From an uncultured Prolixibacteraceae bacterium (GTDB taxonomy: Bacteria > Bacteroidota > Bacteroidia > Bacteroidales > Prolixibacteraceae): a DNA stretch of 64,000 nt. Position numbers and translations under genes: made by a program. The notes under the pieces were generated by a model that saw nothing but the letters and a program-made list of their open reading frames with translations, ran no database searches and was not told where the DNA came from. Where the stretch lies: contig CALGIG010000053.1 in the NCBI GenBank assembly GCA_937915865.1, positions 62,001 to 126,000 on the forward strand, given 5' to 3'. Below, piece after piece: positions 46,501 through 54,133 of this stretch. How positions within the stretch are numbered: the first letter of the stretch is position 1; each line of letters begins with the position of its first letter.

Positions 46501-47337
46501 ATGAACTTTTTAACATCAATACTTAGGCTATTTAAAGAGCCACCTACCCAAAGAAAAGAAATCATTCCAGTAACCGAATCTGCAAGCTCCGTTTCTGAGG
46601 AATCTAAAATTGGAGAAGAACTTGAAAAAACAATACTTACCGATAGTTTGCTTTCGATTCACGAAGAGGGGCCGCGAACAAATTTTAATGAAAATACTGA
46701 TAATACCAGTACCGCCCCTGAAACAGGTACTCCAACTATCGGAAATAATGAAGTTCCTGAACAGGAAGTTTCAAAGTCGGAAGACTCCTCGTTTTTTTTT
46801 GAAAGTGGAGAAATTGACCAAGCTCTTAATGATGGAGCAACATTAATACTAACAGAACAAGCTAATAATGAAAAGCATGGTAATCCAGATGATTTAGAAA
46901 ATACTAATGTTGGATTATTTGTAACGGAAGAATTGGGTTCTGGCGAGAAACTACCTGTACAAGTAAACTTTTCCATTGAAACGCAAGTGAACCTGGTTGA
47001 GGAAATTTCCACTTCTTTGCTTAATAACAGGCCTTTTGTAAAACTTACTGAAGAATGTATTGACCTGATGAATGAGTTTGAAGGATATGTTGAACGGTTG
47101 GAATCCAGTGAGGGAAAAATGATAGCCGGAATGGTTGTTAAACGGTTTCAGGAAATACTCGAACGCTCCGGGTTACAGCGTATTGATGATAAAACTGAAA
47201 CATTCTCGTTACTTAGGCATATTCCGGTGCCGATGAAACCGGTACCCGAAGGTTCTTTATTTAATGAGATTGTCACTCCAGGATTAGCACTGGAAACCAG
47301 AGTGTTGCGCAAGGCCAGAGTAAGGATTAGTTTTTAA
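46501..47337 (+). CDS. GrpE-like nucleotide-exchange factor with long acidic N-terminal region
   Basis: 278 residues. Residues 1-155 are acidic, low-complexity and probably disordered. The C-terminal 110 residues resemble the GrpE head: MVVKRFQEILERSGLQRID, then a segment corresponding to 'HEAV' (LLRHIPVPMKPVPEGSLFNE), then IVTPGLALETRVLRKARVRI, parallel to GrpE's 'GY.L.DRVLRPA.V.V'. In known systems GrpE releases ADP from Hsp70. Its presence with the ribbon-tailed Hsp70-type ATPase supports a dedicated chaperone-like pair. The similarity is by motif only and should be tested by profile search. Confidence 0.65.
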   Translation: MNFLTSILRLFKEPPTQRKEIIPVTESASSVSEESKIGEELEKTILTDSLLSIHEEGPRTNFNENTDNTSTAPETGTPTIGNNEVPEQEVSKSEDSSFFFESGEIDQALNDGATLILTEQANNEKHGNPDDLENTNVGLFVTEELGSGEKLPVQVNFSIETQVNLVEEISTSLLNNRPFVKLTEECIDLMNEFEGYVERLESSEGKMIAGMVVKRFQEILERSGLQRIDDKTETFSLLRHIPVPMKPVPEGSLFNEIVTPGLALETRVLRKARVRISF

Positions 47338-47348
47338 CACCAACGAAT

Positions 47349-48032
47349 ATGTATTGTAAAATATGTGGAATAGAAAACCCAGATGAAGCCCTTTACTGCA
47401 AGAATTGTGGTAATCCGATGGTTGAAAAGAAAGAAGTTATAAGCTGCCCGCATTGCGAACAGGAAAACGATAAGGAAAGCGTTTTTTGCAAGAAATGTGG
47501 GAAAGAACTTGTTTGCAATGAAGATGACATAGCAGAAAAAACAAAAGAAGTAAATATTAATGAAGCTAAGAATGAATTACGTTTAATGGGTTTATTGGGG
47601 TTATTTATAGGAGCTCCTTTCTTTGGCGGGGTATTTGGACTTATAATAGCATTTATTGACAACAATGAAGAGATTGGCATAAATGCCGGTCTGTTTGTGG
47701 CTTGCGGGGTGGCTTTGATTTCTCTTTGCATAGTTGTTATTTCCTTTCTTACCAAACAAATAGATCTAAGGTCTGGAGAATATTTACTAATGCAGGAGCT
47801 TACTGAGGGTAATATAGTTTACCTGACCAATAAACGAATCATTTCCAAGTGGGTGAATAAAACCCGATTTGAATTCAATATAAAATCAACAGATATTAAT
47901 ATTCAATTGTGGAAAAATGTATTTAAAACTAATGGAATTATTATAACCCAAAAGTATGAGACACCTATCAAGATTAAACTGGAAAAGCCTGATAAATGGT
48001 ACGATAAAATTATGGAGTTGCGTAATTCCTAA
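47349..48032 (+). CDS. Double-zinc-ribbon membrane protein
   Basis: 227 residues. Two ribbons occupy the first 56 residues (CKICG...YCKNCG and CPHCE...FCKKCG). After a short linker there are two transmembrane segments (about 80-103, GLLGLFIGAPFFGGVFGLIIAF; about 113-135, GLFVACGVALISLCIVVISF) and a C-terminal beta-rich domain of about 85 residues with the look of a small PH-like fold (YLTNKRIISKW, FKTNGIIITQK). It starts 11 bases after the GrpE-like gene. Function unknown. Confidence 0.7.
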   Translation: MYCKICGIENPDEALYCKNCGNPMVEKKEVISCPHCEQENDKESVFCKKCGKELVCNEDDIAEKTKEVNINEAKNELRLMGLLGLFIGAPFFGGVFGLIIAFIDNNEEIGINAGLFVACGVALISLCIVVISFLTKQIDLRSGEYLLMQELTEGNIVYLTNKRIISKWVNKTRFEFNIKSTDINIQLWKNVFKTNGIIITQKYETPIKIKLEKPDKWYDKIMELRNS

Positions 48033-48055
48033 CTCTAAACACTACTATTCAAAAT

Positions 48056-48751
48056 ATGAAATGCCAAAAATGTAATAACGAAATACCAAACAACTCTAAA
48101 TTTTGCCCCGAATGTGGGGCAAAGGTAGAAAATCAAGGCAAAACCTGTCAGGAATGCGGGCGTGGCGGGTTGCCGAAAGAAGCTCTGTTTTGCCCCGATT
48201 GCGGTATAAAGCTTGAAATAAGTAGTGAAAAAGTGGATGTTACAAAAATAAAAAACACACATATCCCAGCCTATTCAAATTATTCTTCAGGATATTACGG
48301 TTTGGTTGGAGACCACTTATTGGCAACTACCCCTGTTGTGTCGAAGAATTCAATAAGAAAGAAACAAGAAGAAATTGAGAAACAAGAAGAAATTGAGAAA
48401 GCAACTACAGAATATTATAATTGGCAAGCATTAAATAGTTGGAAAAAAACCAAATATGCATGGAAAGAGTATGGTTGGGGTACATATTGGTTTGCTGAAC
48501 TTGGTGGACTAATTGGTAAAGCATGGGATAGTAATCCAATCTCGGTTGAGGATTATTTAAAAAATACTTTAGTAATTATCCTATTTTTATTTCTTATTCC
48601 AATTTGCGCGGCATTGGGAGCTCCTGTTTTATTAACTTCTCCTTTCTCATTTTTTCTGGTGGGTAGGGGGAAAATAATTTCAGAACATACAGAACACTTG
48701 CAATGGAGTATAAAATACCGCAAGAAGGAATTGGCTAAACTTAGAAAATAG
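48056..48751 (+). CDS. Zinc-ribbon-module protein with C-terminal membrane helices
   Basis: 231 residues. It begins with the module shared by six island proteins: Cys3/Cys6/Cys17/Cys20 and Cys31/Cys34/Cys46/Cys49, joined by the linker AKVENQGKT and RGGLPKEALFCPDCG. A Lys/Glu-rich segment (about 100-118) contains a perfect tandem duplication (48362-48397). Near the C terminus is a hydrophobic hairpin (about 175-205, LVIILFLFLIPICAALGAPVLL). No enzymatic domain is recognised. It precedes the glycosyltransferase-like gene by 7 bases. Confidence 0.68.
   Translation: MKCQKCNNEIPNNSKFCPECGAKVENQGKTCQECGRGGLPKEALFCPDCGIKLEISSEKVDVTKIKNTHIPAYSNYSSGYYGLVGDHLLATTPVVSKNSIRKKQEEIEKQEEIEKATTEYYNWQALNSWKKTKYAWKEYGWGTYWFAELGGLIGKAWDSNPISVEDYLKNTLVIILFLFLIPICAALGAPVLLTSPFSFFLVGRGKIISEHTEHLQWSIKYRKKELAKLRK
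48362..48397 (+). repeat. Perfect 18-bp tandem duplication inside a coding region
   Basis: AAACAAGAAGAAATTGAG occurs twice head to tail and encodes KQEEIE twice. Because the unit is a multiple of three it changes only the length of a charged helix. Confidence 0.9.
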
Positions 48752-48758
48752 AATTGAT

Positions 48759-49646
48759 ATGGGCAGACTATCGGGTTTTCATATTATCTGGACAGCCCCT
48801 TCAATAAAGCAAGGCATTCCGTTTAGACTTTCTAAGACAGAATTGCTCACTTTAGTTATTTCTGCCTTAATTTGGCGAAAGAAAAATGGAACAATTAAGC
48901 TTTACACCGACAGATTGGGTTATGAATATATCGTATCTAAAAACCTTGAATGGCTTTATGATGATGGCATTGACTTAGAAGTCCTGGATTCGCATGACTA
49001 TAGAATTAATCCGGAAATTTTTTGGGCGGCAGGAAAACTTATCGCACTAAAGCAACATCGCTCACCTTGTGTTATGCTCGATCACGATTTAATTGTAACT
49101 GGCAATATTAACCACTTCTTTTCTGGCTTTGATGTTTGTACTTTTCACCCGGAAGAATTAAACCCAGAGGTTTATATCAATCGGGAGTATCTCAAATGTC
49201 CCGTCAGATATGAGTTTCCAGACCAATTCGACTGGAATGTGGAACCGTTAAATACAGCATTGCTCTATATCAAAAATGCTGATTTTAAAGAGGCTTATAC
49301 AAATCACGCGCTGGATTTTATGATCGGAAACATGGAATATCCAAAAGAATTTGTTAGCCAGATGGTTTTTGCAGAACAACGTATGTTGGCTATGACTGCC
49401 AAAATGTATGGGCAAAAAACAGGTACGGTATTAAACAATCCGTTTACACTGGAAAACAAACATTTCATTCATCTTTGGGGATATAAACAAGTTTTAAGAA
49501 ACAATCTGGATATCGAAAAGACTTTTATAGATCGGTTACTCAAAACGTTTGAAAAAGAGTTATTCAGTTTTAGTGAGTTTGAACCTTGGCTAAAACAATC
49601 CATGATACAAAATAATACTGATACTTATGCAATGTACCAACTGTAA
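48759..49646 (+). CDS. Glycosyltransferase-like protein (GT-A type, DUF6734-like)
   Basis: 295 residues without signal peptide or ribbon. It has the plan of a GT-A nucleotide-sugar transferase: TIKLYTDRLGYEYI early, then SPCVMLDHDLIVTGNI where DHD takes the role of the metal-binding DxD, and WNVEPLNTALLYIKN later. The assignment to a named family is tentative. It lies inside the zinc-ribbon series and its 3' end overlaps the next gene's start by 20 bases, so it belongs to the same operon; it could modify a neighbouring protein or a cell-surface sugar. It is the only island gene in this stretch without cysteines in a ribbon pattern. Confidence 0.6.
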   Translation: MGRLSGFHIIWTAPSIKQGIPFRLSKTELLTLVISALIWRKKNGTIKLYTDRLGYEYIVSKNLEWLYDDGIDLEVLDSHDYRINPEIFWAAGKLIALKQHRSPCVMLDHDLIVTGNINHFFSGFDVCTFHPEELNPEVYINREYLKCPVRYEFPDQFDWNVEPLNTALLYIKNADFKEAYTNHALDFMIGNMEYPKEFVSQMVFAEQRMLAMTAKMYGQKTGTVLNNPFTLENKHFIHLWGYKQVLRNNLDIEKTFIDRLLKTFEKELFSFSEFEPWLKQSMIQNNTDTYAMYQL

Positions 49647-50874
49647 ATCCGAAATTGTGGTCACAGCCAAGTTTTGCCCCGAATGTGGCCACAAAGTAGA
49701 GAACATAGGCAAAACATGCCCAAATAAAGAATGTAAACGAACTGGGCTGCCAGAAGAAGCATTGTTTTGCCCGGATTGCGGTACTAAATGCGATCAATCT
49801 ACAACATTATCTAATCGCTCAAAATCAGACGAACATTCAAGTTATAATACTCAAATAAAAAAGGAAAGTGTAAAGCCGCTTAAAAGCTCAGGATTAGGAG
49901 CACAGCTTCCTTTGGTCGGTTTATCTTCGCCAAAACAGGTAGGAAAAAAGAAAAAAATGATTTCTGTTGGTGGAATAATTGGATTGTTAATCGGTATTGT
50001 TCTGATCATATTTGTTATTTCTCAATTTGTTATAGGAGGAAAATATGATCGCTATATCAGATGGTCAGAAGTCGCAATTCAGAAAGGTGATTGCGAGGTA
50101 GCTATTAAATACTATGAGAAAGCGAATGAGTGTTTAAGTTCTCTCATTTTCAAGGATAAGATTTCTCTCGACACGAAAATCAATGAATGTCGTTATGTAA
50201 CCAATTTAAATGAGGGAGAGAAGCTTCTGGCTGATTTATCATTAGATAAAAGTGATGTTGAAAAAGTAAAAGAAACATTCCAAAAAGCTCAGGAATATAA
50301 AAATACTGATCTTACAGAATCAAGAATCCAATTTTGTGAAAAACTATTATCTGCATTGGATGCAGAGTCTGAAGAGAATTGGGTGTCATCTCTGGATTAT
50401 TATAATGAAGCAATAAATTATGGAATCAACAATTCTGTTAGTAATCAAATTATTGTAAAGATAAAAGAAGAAAAAGCAAAAATAGCAATACCAAAAGCAA
50501 AAGTTTTGGAAGTCACGCGAGAACCTAACATTTATAATGATGGAGAAAAAGGCATGACCATCCATGTGCATTTTGAAGCAGCATTTATGAAAGGCCTTCA
50601 AGGAAGAGTAACTGCATGGTTTTATTACGAAGGAGGAGAAAAATTATTGGACGAAAATGATCATTACCACACAACAGATGGGCAGGTTTCTTGTGGTAAG
50701 GATTTTGAGCCATCTTATCAGGAGTCTGTTTATAAAGATTTTAAATTGTTCATGCCTTATAGTGAACTTCATTTAAGTTCAGGATCAACCGATTTGAAAT
50801 TTAAAATAGGTGTAATTTATAATCATGAACAATTAGCAACAAGTGATTATTTGAGTTTTAGAATGACTAAATAA
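49627..50874 (+). CDS. Zinc-ribbon-module protein with transmembrane helix, repeat region and C-terminal beta domain
   Basis: 415 residues. The N-terminal module has Cys3/Cys6/Cys17/Cys20 and a second ribbon whose first pair is spaced CPNKEC. One transmembrane helix follows (about 116-138, IGLLIGIVLIIFVISQFVI). Beyond it a helical TPR-like part (about 145-290, ITKGDC-type: AIQKGDCEVAIKYYEKANECL) leads to a beta-rich domain (about 300-415, with MTIHVHFEAAFMKGLQGRV and GQVSCGKDFEP). The part after the helix would be outside the cytoplasm if the ribbons are inside, so the C-terminal domain may be a sensor. The start overlaps the glycosyltransferase-like gene by 20 bases. Confidence 0.68.
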   Translation: MQCTNCKSEIVVTAKFCPECGHKVENIGKTCPNKECKRTGLPEEALFCPDCGTKCDQSTTLSNRSKSDEHSSYNTQIKKESVKPLKSSGLGAQLPLVGLSSPKQVGKKKKMISVGGIIGLLIGIVLIIFVISQFVIGGKYDRYIRWSEVAIQKGDCEVAIKYYEKANECLSSLIFKDKISLDTKINECRYVTNLNEGEKLLADLSLDKSDVEKVKETFQKAQEYKNTDLTESRIQFCEKLLSALDAESEENWVSSLDYYNEAINYGINNSVSNQIIVKIKEEKAKIAIPKAKVLEVTREPNIYNDGEKGMTIHVHFEAAFMKGLQGRVTAWFYYEGGEKLLDENDHYHTTDGQVSCGKDFEPSYQESVYKDFKLFMPYSELHLSSGSTDLKFKIGVIYNHEQLATSDYLSFRMTK

Positions 50875-50921
50875 CAACCGAACAACAATATTATTTTTTT
50901 TGAAAAAATCAATCTATTAAT

Positions 50922-51773
50922 ATGATAATCTGCAATAATTGTAAATCCGAAATCTTAGTCACAGCTAAATTCTGCTCTGAGTGTGGCAATAAAGTTGAGA
51001 TTGTAGGCAAGACCTGCCCAAACAAAGAATGTAACCGCAAAGGCTTGCCTGAAGAGGCTATTTATTGTCCTGATTGTGGAAAAGAGTTAAATCCTCAAAA
51101 AAAGGCAGGAGAGCATTTGTCTAGTCCGATAACTAAGGAAACCAAACTACCCGGCAGTCTTACACAGGCGAATAAAAACGAAAACCGATCAAATGAGGTT
51201 GTTTGGTTGGATCAAAAAAAAGGTTATTTTATTGATAGTAGAGATAACCAGAAATATATGGTGATAAGAATTGAAAATCAAGTTTGGATGGCAGAAAATC
51301 TTAGATTTCGATCATCTAATACTTATTTGACCTACAGTGAAAGCAGCATTTTAACTTATGGATTTTATTATGATTGGGACACTGCAAATAGAATTTGTCC
51401 GATCGGATGGCACTTGCCAAGTAATGTGGAGTATCATCAGTTAGGGGTAAATTTGAGTAAAACTAATAAAGTAAATTTTCGAGATACTGGATTATCACAT
51501 AAATTGAAAAGCTGTTCAGGATGGAAAAATACACTTTTCTTTCAGGAACATAATGGCAATAATGCCAGTGGATTAAATTTTTATCCTTCAGGAGTATATC
51601 GAAAGGAATGGAACTTTTTGTTCCAAGGAACTGCGACAGAATTTTGGACAAGTACCTTAAAGGAAAAAAACATTGCACTTGTCCGATGGATTGAACGTGA
51701 TATTGATGCTTTTTTCTCAACAGAGAATAGTATTGAAGAGTATTATATGCCAATACGATGTATCAGGGATTAA
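50922..51773 (+). CDS. Zinc-ribbon-module protein with FISUMP (Fibrobacter major paralogous) domain
   Basis: 283 residues. After the two-ribbon module (first 55 residues, CPNKEC variant) and a polar linker comes a FISUMP domain (about 85-283): YFIDSRDNQKYMVIRIENQVW, WMAENLRF, GFYYDWDTANRICPIGWHLP, and the ending YYMPIRCIRD. FISUMP domains are usually on exported surface proteins in Fibrobacteres and Bacteroidetes and are thought to be C-type-lectin-like binding domains. There is no signal peptide or membrane segment here, so this protein appears to be cytosolic, which is odd for the family. Confidence 0.8.
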   Translation: MIICNNCKSEILVTAKFCSECGNKVEIVGKTCPNKECNRKGLPEEAIYCPDCGKELNPQKKAGEHLSSPITKETKLPGSLTQANKNENRSNEVVWLDQKKGYFIDSRDNQKYMVIRIENQVWMAENLRFRSSNTYLTYSESSILTYGFYYDWDTANRICPIGWHLPSNVEYHQLGVNLSKTNKVNFRDTGLSHKLKSCSGWKNTLFFQEHNGNNASGLNFYPSGVYRKEWNFLFQGTATEFWTSTLKEKNIALVRWIERDIDAFFSTENSIEEYYMPIRCIRD

Positions 51774-51827
51774 TGATTTGGTTATTCGTTTTATTATAAA
51801 ATGCTAAGTGAACTAAATACATATCTT

Positions 51828-53108
51828 ATGAAATGTTCGGCTTGTAATATGGAAATCCAGTCTAATTCAAAATTCTGCAATCATTGCGGGGCGAAAATTG
51901 AAAGCCAGGGCAAAATCTGTCCAAACGAGAAATGCCAACGTTCGGGATTACCGCCGGAGGCGGTATATTGCCCGGATTGCGGAAGTATAATTAATAAAGA
52001 ACCTATTGAAATCTCCGAGACTTCTGTTGTGCGAAAACAGTGTAAGAAAAACAAAAAGATTTACCAACCGTTAAAACTAATTCTGCTATTTGTTTTTTCA
52101 GCTTCTATTTTAACATTAATTATATCTCACTTCAATTTTTCAGCAGATGCTAAACTTGATAATATTGAGCAGACCAATGAAAATGATCGAGCTAATTGGG
52201 GTATAATACGTAAATTAAAGGATATTAAATTTGTAAGTTGTTTATCATTTTCACCTGATGGTAAATACCTCGCTTGTGCAGACATGGAAAATGTTAAAAT
52301 ATATAATTGTTCTACGGGTGGATGTCTTATGACTTTAGTAGCTGGGATTACAGATGTTAATACTGTAACATATTCTCCAGATGGTAAGTTTGTTGCTTCT
52401 GGCAGCAATGAATTTATTAAAGTATTTAATTCAACTTCAGGTTCATGCCTTCATACCATAAAAATACAAAATGACAATATTGAATCGTTAGCTTTCACTC
52501 GCGATGGTGAATTTCTGATTTCCGGTAGTTTTTATGGTACTATTAAATTATGGAATGTTAGTTCAGGGAAACTGTTAAGAACCATTTATAATAATTCTGA
52601 AAATTTCAACAATGGAGGAAGTAGGGATGTAGTTAATTCCATTTCAACTTCGATAGATGGTCATTCCTTTGTATCTGGTCATTCAAATAAAAGAATCAAG
52701 TTTTGGAATATATCTACAGGAAAAAGTGTGCGAACTATCAGTACCAATGATTATATTAATACAGTATCTTATTCTTCAGATGGTAAATGCATTGCATCAG
52801 GTGGTAGAGGTAGAACAATAAAAATTTGGGATTCAAAATCGGGCTTTGAACTCGCATCCTTGACTGGGCACACTCATGCAATTACAGCAATTTCATATTC
52901 GCCTAATGGAAAGTATATCATATCAGGCGATGGTGATTCTGGAAAATCTTACAGTGTTAAAATTTGGGATACTTCAACAAATACTTGTGTGCATTCCATT
53001 AGTTGTTCCGGTTCAGTTATGTCAATTGCGTGTTCTCCTGATAGTAAATATTTTGCATGCAGTTATTTAAGTTCACCAAGAACGGTTGAATTGTATGAAC
53101 TCGAATGA
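51828..53108 (+). CDS. Zinc-ribbon-module protein with transmembrane helix and seven-bladed WD40 propeller
   Basis: 426 residues from ATG 51828, which aligns with the MKC start of the paralogues; the upstream ATG 51801 adds nine unrelated residues. Two ribbons (Cys3 to about Cys50), one transmembrane helix (about 86-106, LILLFVFSASILTLIISHF), then seven WD40 repeats (about 130-426) with blades such as SCLSFSPDGKYLACADM, NTVTYSPDGKFVASGS and ITAISYSPNGKYIISGDG. A complete propeller is a protein- or ligand-binding platform. Ribbons and propeller lie on opposite sides of the membrane if the helix spans it. Confidence 0.82.
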   Translation: MKCSACNMEIQSNSKFCNHCGAKIESQGKICPNEKCQRSGLPPEAVYCPDCGSIINKEPIEISETSVVRKQCKKNKKIYQPLKLILLFVFSASILTLIISHFNFSADAKLDNIEQTNENDRANWGIIRKLKDIKFVSCLSFSPDGKYLACADMENVKIYNCSTGGCLMTLVAGITDVNTVTYSPDGKFVASGSNEFIKVFNSTSGSCLHTIKIQNDNIESLAFTRDGEFLISGSFYGTIKLWNVSSGKLLRTIYNNSENFNNGGSRDVVNSISTSIDGHSFVSGHSNKRIKFWNISTGKSVRTISTNDYINTVSYSSDGKCIASGGRGRTIKIWDSKSGFELASLTGHTHAITAISYSPNGKYIISGDGDSGKSYSVKIWDTSTNTCVHSISCSGSVMSIACSPDSKYFACSYLSSPRTVELYELE

Positions 53109-53142
53109 AATCTAATTTTCTTTAAAAAAATGTGTGTTGAAA

Positions 53143-54015
53143 ATGAAATGCCAAGAATGCAACAACGAAGTTCCCGCCAACGCCAAATTCTGCAACCATT
53201 GCGGGGCGAAAATTGAGAACCAGGGCAAAACCTGCCCGAAATGCGGGCGTGGTGGCTTGCCTGCCGAAGCCTTATTTTGCCCCGATTGCGGTACTAAACT
53301 TACCGGTGCCAATGGCAGTTTTGCCACCTTTACCGAAACGGTAAAAGGGGTACCTTTTGATATGGTAGCCGTGGAAGGCGGCTCGTTTATCATGGGCAGC
53401 CCGCCCAATGAAGCAGGAAGGAATGATGATGAAGTCCAACACCGCGTAACGCTGAGTAATTTTTATATCGGTAAATTCGCCGTTACACAGGAACTTTGGG
53501 AGACTGTGATGGGCCATAACCCCAGCAAATTTAGAGGCTATAACCTGCCGGTTGAAACTGTTAGCTGGGACGATTGCCAATCTTTTCTAAAGCGGCTTAA
53601 CCAGCTTACCGGCAAAACGTACCGCCTGCCTACCGAAGCGCAATGGGAGTATGCCGCCCGTGGGGGTACACAAAGCAAAGGCTATATATATGCTGGCAGC
53701 AACAACATAAATGAAGTAGCCGAGTACGGAGGGAACAACAAAATAACCACTAACCCTGTTGGCGGTAAAAATCCCAATGAACTAGGGTTTTACGATATGA
53801 GTGGCAACGTATGGGAGTGGAGTCAAGATTGGTATGGCAATTACCTTTCTACACCTCAGGAAAATCCGGTAGGCCCATCTACCGGAGCCAGCCGCGTGAA
53901 CAGAGGCGGGAGTCGGTACAGTCTTGCACCGAGTTGTCGGGTGGCTAACCGCGGCAACGACTCCCCCGGGTACCACAGCTGCTACCTTGGGTTGCGTTTG
54001 GTTCTTGCCTCCTAG
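53143..54015 (+). CDS. Zinc-ribbon-module protein with FGE/C-type-lectin-fold domain and DGR-like variable C terminus
   Basis: 290 residues from ATG 53143 (an in-frame GTG lies 9 bases upstream). The ribbon module (Cys3/6/17/20 and Cys31/34/46/49) leads directly into an FGE-sulfatase (SUMF1-like) domain (about 65-290): VEGGSFIMGSP, FAVTQELWETVMGHNPS, VETVSWDDCQSFLKRLNQLTG, YRLPTEAQWEYAARGG, GNVWEWSQDWYG. The fold is a C-type-lectin variant. True formylglycine-generating enzymes need a specific Cys pair near the C terminus, which is not intact here, and there is no sulfatase in the window, so binding rather than catalysis is likely. The final 36 residues resemble a DGR variable region. No membrane helix. 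The gene is more GC-rich than most island genes. Confidence 0.85.
   Translation: MKCQECNNEVPANAKFCNHCGAKIENQGKTCPKCGRGGLPAEALFCPDCGTKLTGANGSFATFTETVKGVPFDMVAVEGGSFIMGSPPNEAGRNDDEVQHRVTLSNFYIGKFAVTQELWETVMGHNPSKFRGYNLPVETVSWDDCQSFLKRLNQLTGKTYRLPTEAQWEYAARGGTQSKGYIYAGSNNINEVAEYGGNNKITTNPVGGKNPNELGFYDMSGNVWEWSQDWYGNYLSTPQENPVGPSTGASRVNRGGSRYSLAPSCRVANRGNDSPGYHSCYLGLRLVLAS
53890..54012 (+). other. DGR-type variable region candidate 1
   Basis: The last part of the FGE domain reads RGGSRYSLAPSCRVANRG then NDSPGYHSCYLGLRLVL. Aligned with candidate 2, the framework (RGGS, A, CRVA, R, SP, LG, RLVL) is constant, while the 12 other positions are encoded by TAC AGT CTT AGT AAC GGC AAC GAC TAC AGC TGC TAC: all NNC or NNT, as expected from adenine-directed mutagenesis of AAC/AAT template codons. 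Confidence 0.55.
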
Positions 54016-54133
54016 GTCAATTGGGGTAAGGATTTTTTTGAGTGAGAATAAAGGGATGGAAGCAGTTATTGATTAGTGACGCGAATTCTCTCGTAAATAA
54101 ACTAAGAAAAAATCAACTAATAATCAACATTTT

